The notes beneath the pieces were generated by a model. The model saw nothing but the letters and a program-made list of their open reading frames with translations. It was not told the DNA's origin and ran no database searches. A DNA stretch of 64,000 nt from NCBI GenBank assembly GCA_008729055.1, contig SDUX01000004.1, positions 6,960,559 through 7,024,558 of the forward strand. The letters are read 5' to 3'. Source of the stretch: Pyropia haitanensis (taxonomy: Eukaryota; Rhodophyta; Bangiophyceae; Bangiales; Bangiaceae). The stretch's first letter is position 1. Every line of letters starts with the position of its first letter. This document shows, in pieces, positions 1 through 10,812 of this stretch. The translations under genes were made by a program, and so were the position numbers.

Positions 1-986
1 GGGGCTGAGTGCCCCCGGGTGGTGGCGCCTTCGCTCGGGGCCGTGTGCCAAAAGACTGCCGCGTGCCCGCACCCCGCGCGCTGAACCAGCGTCGCGGGTC
101 GTCGGGGGTGCGCGGGTCGTCCAAGGTGCGCGGGTCATAGGGTTGCCACGTGTCGTGGCCGCCGTGTCGCGCGCTGTCGCACCGGAGGATGCCGACGCGG
201 CGGTGACAGCCGAGGAAGAACATTCCGAACCTGATTTGGAACTCACTGGGATTCAACAATCGGTTGACCGAGAAGAAAAAATCCGTGACAGTAAACGCGA
301 TGGCTGTGTCCGGGGAATATTCTTTCGGTGTGATTCGTGGAACCCGCTGCGTTCGCATGGGATGCGGCGGGTCTTGGCGATCCGGCGCTGCTCGCGCTGT
401 TCCACCGCCCGCGTGGTGGTCGGCTTGATGTGCCCAATCAGCGGTGGTGGCGGCGCGATGAAACGGCGCGCCGGTTCCGGCGGGGGCAGCAGCAGGCGCC
501 GGTTCGTCCGGGCCGTCGTGCTCGCCGTGGCAGGGCCCTTGCCCTTGCCCGAGAGGGGGGGCTTGGGGACGGTCCGCCCCAGCAGGGATATGTGCGGGGG
601 GGCCGCCTGAGTGGAGGTAGAGAAGGCGCCCGCCGGGGGGCCGAGTGCCCCCAGGTGGTGGCGCCCTCGCACGGGGCCGTGTGCCAAAAGACTGCCGCGT
701 GCCCGCGCTCCGCGCGCTGAACCAGCGTCGCGGGTCGTCGGGGGTGCGCGGGTCGTCCAAGGTGCGCGGGTCATAGGGTTGCCACGTGTCGTGGCCGCCG
801 TGTCGCGCGCTGTCGCACCGGAGGATGCCGACGCGGCGGTGACAGCCGAGGAAGAACATTCCGAACCTGATTTGGAACTCACTGGGATTCAACAATCGGT
901 TGACCGAGAAGAAAAAATCCGTGACAGCAAACGCGATGGCTGTGTTCGGGAGTTTTTCATTCGGTGTGATTCGTGGAAGCCGCGCC
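1..986. repeat. 636-bp direct duplication at left edge
   Basis: Bases about 5-350 recur at about 641-986 with an offset of exactly 636 bp; for example the TCATAGGGTTGCCACG segment lies at 135 and again at 771. Each copy joins a GC-rich spacer with GGGTCGTC-type words to one copy of the 167-bp satellite unit described next. The spacer between the copies (350-640) is GC-rich and has no recognisable gene. The apparent proteins in this stretch are products of the repeat and have no recognisable domain. The duplication may continue left of the window. Confidence 0.85.
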
Positions 987-3900
987 GGAGGACATTTACG
1001 CGGCGGTGACAGCCAAGGAAGAATACTCCGAACCTGATTTGGAACTCACTGGGATTCAACAATCGGTTGACCGAGAAGAAAAATTCCGTGACAGCAAACG
1101 CGATGGCTGTGTCCGGGGAATATTCTTTCGGTGTGATTCGTGGAACCTGCGCCGTAGGGTACCGACGCGGCGGTGACAGCCGAGCAAGATTATACCGAAC
1201 CTGATTTGGAACTCACTGGGATTCAACAATCGGTTGACCGAGAAGAAAAATTCCGTGATAGTGAACGCGATGGCTGTGTTCGGGGAACATTTTTTCGGTG
1301 TGATGCGTGGAACCCGCGCCGGAGGGTACCGACGCGGCGGTGACAGCCAAGGAAGAATACTCCGAACCTGATTTGGAACTCACTGGGATTCAACAATCGG
1401 TTGACCGAGAAGAAAAAATCCGTGACAGCAAACGCGATGGCTGTGTCCGGGGAATATTCTTTCGGTGTGATTCGTGGAACCCGCGCCGGAGGATACCGAC
1501 GCGGCGGTGACAGCCAAGGAAGAATACTCCGAACCTGATTTGGAACTCACTGGGATTCAACAATCGGTTGACCGAGAAGAAAAATTCCGTGACAGCAAAC
1601 GCGATGGCTGTGTCCGGGGAATATTCTTTCGGTGTGATTCGTGGAACCTGCGCCGGAGGGTACCGACGCGGCGGTGACAGCAAAGCAAGAATACTCCGAA
1701 CCTGATTTGGAACTCACTGGGATTCAACAATCGGTTGACCGAGAAGAAAAAATCCGTGATAGTGAACGCGATGGCTGTGCTCGGGGGATGTTCTTTCGGT
1801 GTGATTCGTGGAAGCCGCGCCGGAGGACATTGACGCGGCGGTGACAGCCAAGGAAGAATACTCCGAACCTGATTTGGAACTCACTGGGATTCAACAATCG
1901 GTTGACCGAGAATAAAAAATCCGTGACAGCAAACGCGATGGCTGTGTCCGGCGAACATTCTTTCGGTGTGATTCGTGGAACCTGCGCCGGAGGGTACCGA
2001 CGCGGCGGTGACAGCCAAGGAAGAATACTCCGAACCTGATTTGGAACTCACTGGGATTCAACAATCGGTTGACCGAGAAGAAAAAATCCGTGACAGCAAA
2101 CGCGATGGCTGTGTCCGGGGAATATTCTTTCGGTGTGATTCGTGGAACCCGCGCCGGAGGATACCGACGCGGCGGTGACAGCCAAGGAAGAATACTCCGA
2201 ACCTGATTTGGAACTCACTGGGATTCAACAATCGGTTGACCGAGAAGAAAAAATCCGTGACAGCAAACGCGACGGGTGTCTCAGGGGAATATTCTTTCGG
2301 TGTGATTCGTGGAACCCGCGCCGTAGGGTACCGACGCGGCGGTGACAGCCGAGCAAGAATATTCCGAACCTGATTTGGAACTCACTGGGAATCAACAATC
2401 GGTTGACCGAGAAGAAAAAATCCGTGACAGCAAACGCAATGGCTGTGTCCGGGGAACATTCTTTCGGTGTGATTCGTGGAACCTGCGCCGGAGGGTACCG
2501 ACGCGGCGGTGACAGCAAAGCAAGATTATACCGAACCTGATTTGGAACTCACTGGGATTCAACAATCGGTTGACCGAGAAGAAAAATTCCGTGATAGTGA
2601 ACGCGATGGCTGTGTTCGGGGGATGTTCTTTCGGTGTGATTCGTGGAAGCCGCGCCGGAGGACATTGACGCGGCGGTGACAGCCAAGGAAGAATACTCCG
2701 AACCTGATTTGGAACTCACTGGGATTCAACAATCGGTTGACCGAGAATAAAGAATCCGTGACAGCAAACGCGATCGCTGTGTCCGGCGAACATTCTTTCG
2801 GTGTGATTCGTGGAACCTGCGCCGGAGGGTACCGACGCGGCGGTGACAGCCAAGGAAGAATACTCCGAACCTGATTTGGAACTCACTGGGATTCAACAAT
2901 CGGTTGACCGAGAAGAAAAAATCCGTGACAGCAAACGCGATGGCTGTGTCCGGGGAATATTCTTTCGGTGTGATTCGTGGAACCCGCGCCGGAGGATACC
3001 GACGCGGCGGTGACAGCCAAGGAAGAATACTCCGAACCTGATTTGGAACTCACTGGGATTCAACAATCGGTTGACCGAGAAGAAAAAATCCGTGACAGCA
3101 AACGCGATGGCTGTGTCCGGGGAATATTCTTTCGGTGTGATTCGTGGAACCCGCGCCGGAGGATACCGACGCGGCGGTGACAGCCAAGGAAGAATACTCC
3201 GAACCTGATTTGGAACTCACTGGGATTCAACAATCGGTTGACCGAGAAGAAAAATTCCGTGACAGCAAACGCGACGGGTGTCTCAGGGGAATATTCTTTC
3301 GGTGTGATTCGTGGAACCCGCGCCGTAGGGTACCGACGCGGCGGTGACAGCCGAGCAAGAATACTCCGAACCTGATTTGGAACTCACTGGGAATCAACAA
3401 TCGGTTGACCGAGAAGAAAAAATCCGTGACAGCAAACGCAATGGCTGTGTTCGGGGGATGTTCTTTCGGTGTGATTCGTGGAAGCCGCGCCGGAGGACAT
3501 TGACGCGGCGGTGACAGCAAAGCAAGAATACTCCGAACCTGATTTGGAACTCACTGGGATTCAACAATCGGTTGACCGAGAAGAAAAATTCCGTGATAGT
3601 GAACGCGATGGCTGTGTTCGGGGGATGTTCTTTCGGTGTGATTCGTGGAAGCCGCGCCGGAGGACATTGACGCGGCGGTGACAGCCAAGGAAGAATACTC
3701 CGAACCTGATTTGGAACTCACTGGGATTCAACAATCGGTTGACCAAACAGAAAAAATCCGTGACAGTAAACGCGATGGCTGTGTTCGGGGGATGTTCTTT
3801 CGGTGTGATTCGTGGAACCTGCGCCGGAGGGTACCGACGCGGCGGTGACAGCCGAGCAAGAATATTCCGAACCTGATTTGGAACTCACTGGGATTCAACA

Positions 3901-4190
3901 ATCGGTTGACCGAGAAGAAAAAATCCGTGACAGCAAACGCAATGGCTGTGCCTGGGGGATATTCGTTCCGTAAGATTCGTGGAACCCGCGCCGGAGGATA
4001 TGGACGCGGCGGTTACAGCCAAGGAAGAATACTCCGAACCTGATTTGGAACTCACTGGGATTCAACAATCGGTTGACCGAGAAGAAAAATTCCGTGACAG
4101 CAAACGCGATGGCTGTGTCCGGGGAATATTCTTTCGGTGTGATTCGTGGAACCCGCGCCGGAGGATACCGACGCGGCGGTGACAGCCAAG
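811..4190. repeat. 167-bp tandem satellite array, about 20 units
   Basis: A head-to-tail array with period 167 bp; the word GACGCGGCGGTGACAGC returns near 829, 996, 1163 and so on to about 4169. Units are nearly identical and visibly poorer in GC than the flanks. Because 167 is not a multiple of 3 and each unit carries stops, the repeated 67-codon reading frames on both strands are not a gene. Diagnostic variants recur at 835 bp (5 units) and 1002 bp (6 units): the AAAGCAAG variant at 1677, 2512 and 3514, the GACGGGTGTCTCAGG variant near 2271 and 3273, and a TAA-containing variant near 1910 and 2745. So the array has higher-order organisation. It ends abruptly at about 4190. Centromeric satellite or simple VNTR are both possible. 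Confidence 0.95.
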
Positions 4191-4320
4191 GAAGAATATC
4201 TTCCGACTCCCGCACCCAACCGCCCGATCCCAAGTAGTATGCAACACCCCCCCCAATCTCTCCAACAGCAACCCCATCCGACGTCTCCCATTCCCCTCAC
4301 CGCCACCCCCCTCCGACGCC

Positions 4321-4836
4321 TCACATCACCCGTGGGAACGTCGCAGCACATTCCCACGCCCCCCGTGACCGTGGTCGCGGCTGCCGTCCCAGTGCCGCCG
4401 GCGTGGCGTCAGTAGTAGCTCCCCTCGCCCCCCGCATCCGGCGGCGGCGGGGATGGCGTCTGCAGCGGGTCCATCTCCATGGGCGACACGCCGCCCGCCA
4501 CCCCCCGCGGCGGCCGCGGCGTCGGCAACCCCGCCACGCCGCCGCTCGTCCAACCGCCCAGGCTACCACCCCCCCACCACCCCCACCGCTACCCCCCACC
4601 GGCCGCCCCGCCCCGGGAGTCACCAGCGTTGCAGCCGACCGGCCTGCCCCCGGCCCCGGCCCCGCCCTCACCCCCGCCGTCGCTGCCGCCGTCGCCGCGA
4701 CGGTGGCGGCGGCGGTGGTCGCCGCGGCGGCCGCCGCGTTGGCCGCCGCCGCCGCGCGCGTCGCGTCGAGGTACGCGTGCAGCTCGTCAACGTCCTCCTG
4801 AGTCAGCTCAATCACGGTGGGCAACCGGCGGAGCAT
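4321..4836 (-). CDS. CDC26: APC/C subunit CDC26 (APC12)
   Basis: The first 20 residues, starting MLRRLPTVIEL and continuing through an acidic EDVDEL segment, match the invariant N-terminus of CDC26/APC12 (MLRR-PT-IEL then an acidic helix). In known complexes this peptide threads into a TPR groove of APC6/CDC16 and stabilises it; its initiator Met is part of the contact, which supports this start over the upstream in-frame one at 5040. The protein acts in the anaphase-promoting ubiquitin ligase in the nucleus. Residues after about 35 are almost only Ala, Gly, Pro and Arg over strongly GC-rich DNA. The family is usually near 80-100 residues, so the 171-residue length and the C-terminal sequence are doubtful; a G/C-run frame error could have hidden an earlier stop. 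Confidence 0.75.
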   Translation of the reverse strand: MLRRLPTVIELTQEDVDELHAYLDATRAAAAANAAAAAATTAAATVAATAAATAGVRAGPGPGAGRSAATLVTPGAGRPVGGSGGGGGGVVAWAVGRAAAWRGCRRRGRRGGWRAACRPWRWTRCRRHPRRRRMRGARGATTDATPAALGRQPRPRSRGAWECAATFPRVM

Positions 4837-6464
4837 GGTCGCTGCCACCACCACCCCTCCAGAAATAACCGGTGGTGGAGAGGGAAAAGCAGGGGGGGGG
4901 GGGGGGGGGGAGAAAGAGAGCAAACTGTGAGAAAGCGTAGGGGGAAGGTGGATGCCGCGAAGGCAGGTGGTGTGCCCCGGTGCGTTGGCGGCAAACGATT
5001 GGGGCCACGAGGGAACCCAAAAATATGTCATGATGAACATTACTTTATCAAATACTACGGCAGTCTATGTGTATACATAAAAGTTCATACATAAATGATG
5101 TGGTGGTGGACTTGTTTTCTTGCTCGACCCTGTGAATTACAGCGTTGTTGTGTCTCTGCTGCCAGCAAGCCTGGAGTTGCATTTTTTTTCCACTGCCACC
5201 CCCACAGCATCGTGGGCAGCAGCGCGGGCCTATGTTGTTCGCGACCCTCAGTGGCTCTTCTCCACGCCCGACCCCTTTCCTGTCTCTCTTCCTCGAGCCT
5301 AGTGACGCCGGCGGCCGCAAGCCTTGGATCGCGCCCGTTGCGTGCGTGGCGTCCGGAGGGGAGGGGTGACGTGGGGGGTTCATCTCCTGGCCGGGCGCGG
5401 CTGGCGTGCCCGTGCGACCGGCACACGCAGTTCAGGAGGCGGGGGAAACCACGCCCTTTTATTTTCCGCCGGCCTGTTGTGTTTCTGCTGGGCTTGGGGC
5501 GACCTGGGCGCTGGCGGCACGGGTGGCAGCTGCGGCCGTACCGCGCCCCTGGTTGCGGCTGCGAGCGGTTGTCGCGACTGCGATTCCAGGCCCCGTCCGT
5601 TCCGCCTCCCGCCCCGCCCTCCACGACCCTGGCGGCGGCTCCGGGTTTAGCCCACGTGCGGGGCGGGTGGCGTCGTTTTTTCCCGGTGGGGGTGGGGCGG
5701 TCCGGCTGGCTGGGGGGGCGCGGGTTGGGAGGGGGGGGGGGGGAGCCTGGCGCCTCGGAGCGAACGCTTGCATTTGTGCGCGGGGAGAGCGGCATCCTTG
5801 GCGTATTTGGAGCGCCCGTGGCGAGCGGGTAGCCGCCAGCGGCTTGGTTGCAGGTTGCACAGGTGAACGTGCCGCACCGCCCGTGACGGGCGGGGTGGGT
5901 GCACCTCGCTGTGCGTGCGTGCCGAGTTGGCGGGCGGGGTGGCTTCGGCCGCCGACGCGGCTGCCGCGCGCCGGTGGGCGCCCTGTGCCGGAGGGGGGCA
6001 CCCGACTGACGGTGCCGTCGTTGCGCGGTACCCGTAGTTGGATTTGTTGCTTCTCGGGGCGGTGTGGGGACCCCTTGCCCCTTGCCTGTTCTCCCCGCTT
6101 CTACCTCGTGCTTCCAACCCTTGTCAACGGCCGGCGCGAGTGTCGGCGACTCGCCAGCACACCTGCCCGGGGGGGGGGGGGGGCGGGTGAGGGAAGGAGG
6201 GAAGAACCCGGTCGCCCGTGCGGCCGAGGCGTCCCCGGCCGGGACGCCGGTTCGCTCGTCAATGCGCCTGTCGGGCACCAAGCGTGCGCGAACGGCGGGC
6301 GCGAGCGACGCCACCGGGGCGGCTGCGTCAGACGCGACACCACCCCTGCCACCGCCGCCGCCGGCCGCGCGGCTGCCGGCGTGCAACTCTGCCACGGCAG
6401 GGGGGGGGGGGGGCACGACCGCGTATTGCGCGGTGCGGCTGCGCCGGGTGCTCGCCGTGACACC
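4837..6464. other. Divergent intergenic region CDC26/CUL3
   Basis: No recognisable gene. It contains a 19-G run at 4892-4910 and an AT-rich patch at about 5025-5100 with TATA-like words (TATACATAAA) in otherwise GC-rich DNA. Long open frames here are an effect of base composition. The region must hold the promoters of both divergent genes; the AT patch is the best candidate core region. Confidence 0.5.
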
Positions 6465-6507
6465 ATGGCGGGCAGAGGGGGGGGGGGTGGGGGGGCAGGC
6501 GCCAGCG

Positions 6508-6545
<38 letters not shown>

Positions 6546-9416
6546 GGCAGCGGCCACCATGGGGCGGCAGCCGCCGCCGCGGCAGCCGGTGGCGGCGCGG
6601 GTGTTGGCGGCAGCGGCTCTTCGGGCGGCGTCGGCTCAGCGCGGAAGCTCAAGTTCACCATTGCCCCGTTCCGCCATCGCACCGCGGCGGCTGACTCATT
6701 TGCTGAGGAGACGTGGGCTTCCATCCGGTCGGCGCTGCTGGCCATTTACCGGCGGGACACCTCGTCGCTGAGCTATGAGGAGCTCTACCGGTACGCGTAC
6801 ACCATGGTCCTCCACAAGCTGGGGGACATGCTGTATAATGGGCTGGCAGAGACGCTGCGCTCGCATCTGGCGGGTGTGGCGTCTGCCGCGGCGGCGGCTC
6901 CCGCAGCGGGCCTATTGGCCGAGCTCGGCGCCCAGTGGCACTGGTTCTCTCTCTCCCTTGTGTCCGTGCGGGATATCCTCATGTACATGGACCGCACGTA
7001 CGTTGTGTCCCGGCGGCTACCCTCGGTGCGCGCGCTGGGCTTGGCTCTCTTCCGCGACACGGTCGTGCGCGCGCCGTCAGTTAGGCCGCGTTTGATTGCC
7101 GCCCTGTTGGGTGCGGTGGAGTCAGAGCGGCAGGGTGCCACCGTCGATGACTCGCTGCTGCGGGCAACAACGAGCATGTTGGCAGAACTGGGGGATGATG
7201 ATGACGGCATTGGAGTGAGCATTGGCCTGGGGGTGGGAGGCCAGTCTGGTGCGGCGATCGCGTCCCCTTCGGCAGGAGGAGCGACAAGCGCGGTGGGCGC
7301 GGCTGCCGCGGGCATTTCCGGCTCAGTTGCGGGCGACAGCGGCATGGCGGCCGGCAGCAGCAGCCGGAGGCGGTCAGTGTACGAGGTTGACTTTGAAGAG
7401 CCATTTCTCGAGGCGACCTCCACTTTCTACGCGCGCGAGGCCCGCAAGCTGCTGTCGGAGAACGCGGTGGCTGACTACCTGCGTGTCGCGGCAGCGCGGC
7501 TAGAACAAGAGTCAGCGCGGGTGACTCGCTTCCTCCAGCCTCGCACGAGCAGCCGCGTTATAGCCGTGACGCAGGATGAGTTGCTGTCCAAGCACCTGGA
7601 CGAGCTGGTGTCCGCTCCCCGGTCTGGCCTATTGTGGATGCTGCGCAACGACCGGCACGCGGATGTGGGACTGTTGTTTCGCCTGTTACGAGACGTGCCT
7701 GGCGGCTCGAGCTCCCTCCGCGCGACGCTTAAGCGGGAGGTGTTGGACCGGGGTTCAGATATTGTGAGGGACGCTGCGGCAGCCGCGGCCGAGCCTGTTA
7801 CGGTGGTGGAGTCGCTGCTTGCGCTGAAGCAGAAGTACGACCGCACACTGGCAGCTTCCTTCTCGTTATCGGGGTCGGCTGGCGGGCTGGCGTCTGGTGC
7901 GGCAATGGGGTCTGGTGCGGCAGACGCGGACCGGCGGGCACCCGCTCGCGAGACCAGCGGCAGTAGCGGCGCCGTTGGTGATGCGTTTATAGCACGCGGC
8001 ACTGTGGGTGCGGACGGTATGGTTGTGGACGGCGGAGGCGGCGTTGTGGTTGGCGATGTAACGACCCCGCCCGAGCGCCAGTTTGTGACGGCTGTGAGCG
8101 AGGCGTTTGAGCGCTTTCTCAACTCTTTTGAGCGTGCCCCCGAGTACTTGTCGCTGTATGTGGACCGGCTGATGCGGTCGGCGACTAAGGGCCGTGGTGA
8201 TGAAGACATTGACGCTCGCTTGGACGCTGTACTGACGCTGTTCCGGTTTGTGGACGAGAAGGACGCGTTTGAGCGGTACTACAAGCAGCATCTGGCCAAG
8301 CGGCTCCTTTCGTCTCGTGCGCTCAGCGATGACGCGGAGCGATCGTTTATTGCCAAGCTCAAGAACGAGTGCGGCCACATCTACACGTCTAAGCTGGAGG
8401 CTATGTTCAAGGACATCAAAGTGTCGGCTGAGACTTCAGCCGCCTTTAGAACGTCAGTCCGAGCAAGTCACGCCGCGTCACGTGGCGAAGGAGGGGGGGC
8501 TGCGCTTGTGGATGGTGCCGGTGCTGCTGCGGACGTTGGCATGGAGGGGCGGGCAGCTGCAGCGGCCGCAGGCGATGCAGACGTAGAGATCGTGGACGCA
8601 CCAGGCGCCGTGGCGATGCCACCACCTGGCGGGCGGGCTGGTGAAGGCCTGCACGACGGGGGAGTGGATGGCCTGCACGGTATTGACTTCTCGGTAGCGA
8701 TCCTGACGACGGGCTCGTGGCCACTTTCGCCTTCGTCGCCACTGGTGGTGTCTCCCGAAGTGTTGTACTGCATGCGTCAGCTGGAAACCTTTTACGGCGA
8801 ACGCCACACGGGCCGCCGGCTGACGTGGCTTCCTCACATGGGCAACGCCGAGCTCCGTGGCCGCTTCGGCGGTGGTACGCGCCTGCATGAACTGTCCATG
8901 ACTGCCGCCGCTGCAGCAGTACTCCTGTTGTTTAATCGGGCTGATTCCTTGACGACTGTAGACATTGGGACGGCCACGGGGCTGACCGGTGGAGAGCTGA
9001 AGCGGACCCTCCAGGCCCTGTCCTTGGCCAAGCATCGGGTGCTGAACAAGAGTCCGCGGGTGCGTGTTGTGGCCGACACGGACGTGTTTTCGTTCAACGA
9101 CGCCTTCACCAGCAAGCTTTTCCGCTTCAAGGTCCTCACTGTTTCGGCTGGGAAGGAGACGGACGCGGAGAAGAAGGAGACGCGCTCCCGCATTGACGAT
9201 GACCGCAAACCTCAGATCGAAGCTGCCCTCGTGCGGGTTATGAAGGCGCGGAAGCGGCTGGAACACTCAGCGCTGGTCGCTGAGGCAACTTCGTTGTTGA
9301 CACCCCGCTTCACGCCCCCACCAGCAGATGTCAAGAAGCGCATCGAGTCGCTGGTCGAACGCGAGTTCTTGACTCGGGACGCAGAGAATGCGCGCGTATA
9401 TCACTATGTGGCGTAG
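6465..9416 (+). CDS. CUL3: Cullin-3 type scaffold of CRL3 ubiquitin ligase
   Basis: A 983-residue cullin, scaffold of a BTB-adaptor/RBX1 RING ubiquitin ligase. After a Gly/Ala-rich N-terminus (1-60) it has the CUL3 signature segment around SYEELYRYAYTMVLHKLGD, cullin repeats, and the cullin homology domain with the motifs LFRFVDEKDAFERYY and HLAKRLLS. The C-terminal winged helix ends in VYHYVA. The predicted neddylation lysine in LVRVMKARK is K927, with 56 residues after it, the same spacing as in animal CUL3. The start at ATG 6465 is the first in-frame Met next to the conserved region; the frame is open upstream to 5406, but that stretch is low complexity. It is longer than usual CUL3 (about 730-770) because of Gly/Ala/Ser-rich insertions coded near 7190-7370, 7870-8050 and 8455-8680. 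No introns are seen. Confidence 0.93.
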
Positions 9417-10102
9417 GGGGGAGTACGCGGCTGCGGTTGCTGGCTGGCAATGTGTGCCGAGATGAGAGGGCGTGTTGTGGGCTTGCACCCGCTGGACAGC
9501 GCTTACGTGACTGCATTCCAGTGGATGTGGCTCAGTGCCGACGGCAGGGGGGGACGATCGTCCAGCGACCGCTGGGGATGGTCCGCCAGCCTCTGCTTTG
9601 GACGTTGCCTGCCGTGGAGAGCGGGTTACAGTCAAGGCGGGCGCCTTTCTTCGCTGCTCAGACCGGGGCAGACCTGGTAAAGAGGCACTTCCCAGTCCGA
9701 GGTGAATGAACAAACCCTTTTTTTTATTTTTTCGCGCGCACGGCAGCTATCTGTTTGTTCACCTCTTCGTTGGTCACTTGTCAGCGTGTCTCGACAGGCT
9801 GCATGAGAAGCAGTGGCAGTACTGCGTAGCTGTCACCAGGATTTCGGCTCTGGCATGGGGCACCTCGCGCGCCGCTCGACTCGCACTGACCAGCAGTGTA
9901 CCGCTGTGAACAGAGCAAGCACACACGGTAGATCTCCGGCCATGAGGCCGCACACTAGAGAAACACGAGGAAAGCACCCGTTTAAGCAGCGGGGGACGCC
10001 AACCTCCCACCAGACACCGCGTCAAGCCGGCCCTCCCTATCCCTGTCGACCCTATGTACAAACACGCACACACCTGCTGCATTGCATCACTGCGGCGCGC
10101 CC
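9417..10102. other. Intergenic, CUL3 3' side
   Basis: No gene recognised. A T-rich tract at about 9717-9732, roughly 300 bases after the CUL3 stop, stands out from the GC-rich surroundings and could belong to the 3' processing region of either convergent gene (CUL3 on +, PITH protein on -). Confidence 0.4.
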
Positions 10103-10812
10103 CTAGGCCAAATCCATCGACGGCTTCTGGTCCTCCGCAGCCTTGTGGTCCCCCGCCAGCGGCCGCGCCTCGTACGTGGCCACCACCGCCTCTCGGCGGT
10201 AGCGGGTAAACTCACCCTTCAGCCCCAGGTACTGAACTACTGTCGCGTCCGCCCCAAAGTTGCGGTCAATAAACAGCGCCAGGCTGGTAACATTCTGGAA
10301 CCTTGTGAAGCGCGTGGGGTACTCAACCCCCCCGCCACGGCCTCACGTACCAGCTCCCACGCCTGTGTTGGCTTGCCGCCCTCCGCGCCAGCAAAGTCAA
10401 AGCCCTCGGGGGGGTTTACAAACGCGGCAAGGTGGGCGGGGTTGCCCGCCCCGCCGGCGCCGTCGCCGCCAATGACGCAGATGGTCTTGATCTTGACGGG
10501 GCTCACAAAGGACAAGCAAATGAGCAGCTGCTCATCTGCGTCAGACGTGACCACCGGCAGGGTCGTGTCGCCCCGCGCATGGTACGGTCGAAGGATGGCG
10601 GCCAGAGCGGTTGAGGGGTGCGTGGCGTTGAGGACGCGCGAGCGAGGGAGGTCCACCTGAGTGTACAGGGACCACTCCTCCCCGCCTGCATCCTCTCCGT
10701 GATCATGATCATGGTCGTGTCCGTGGCTTCCGTGGCCCTCTCCATGGCCGTGCGCGCCAGCCTCGGCGCCACAGGGGCCCGAGTCTCCACCGTGCGGCAT
10801 CGCAATGGCCAC
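10103..10812 (-). CDS. PITHD1: PITH-domain protein (PITHD1-like), frame break
   Basis: A His/Gly-rich N-terminus (HGHGEGHGSHGHDHDHDH) is followed by a PITH domain (proteasome-interacting thioredoxin-like C-terminal domain) with typical segments: WSLYTQVDL, TSDADEQLLICLSF, SPVKIKTICVIGG. After AVAGG the frame runs into unrelated sequence, but the rest of the domain (EYPTRFTRF, SLALFIDRNFGADATVVQYLGLKGEF) continues in the next frame to a TAG at 10103-10105. The break falls in a run of seven C (10327-10333; G on the coding strand), where eight would keep the frame; the joined product would be about 236 residues. Human PITHD1 is about 210. Met at 10800 (MPHGG) is an alternative start. Function in the family is poorly defined; proteasome association is known for the TXNL1 paralogue. 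Confidence 0.85.

Noticed and set aside
973..4182. Series of near-identical 67-codon open frames on the plus strand and 97-codon frames on the minus strand
   Set aside because: They are phase echoes of the 167-bp repeat; the period is not a multiple of three, so frames cannot join, and every unit has stops.
811..4190. CRISPR-like array
   Set aside because: Units are contiguous with no unique spacers, and the genome is eukaryotic.
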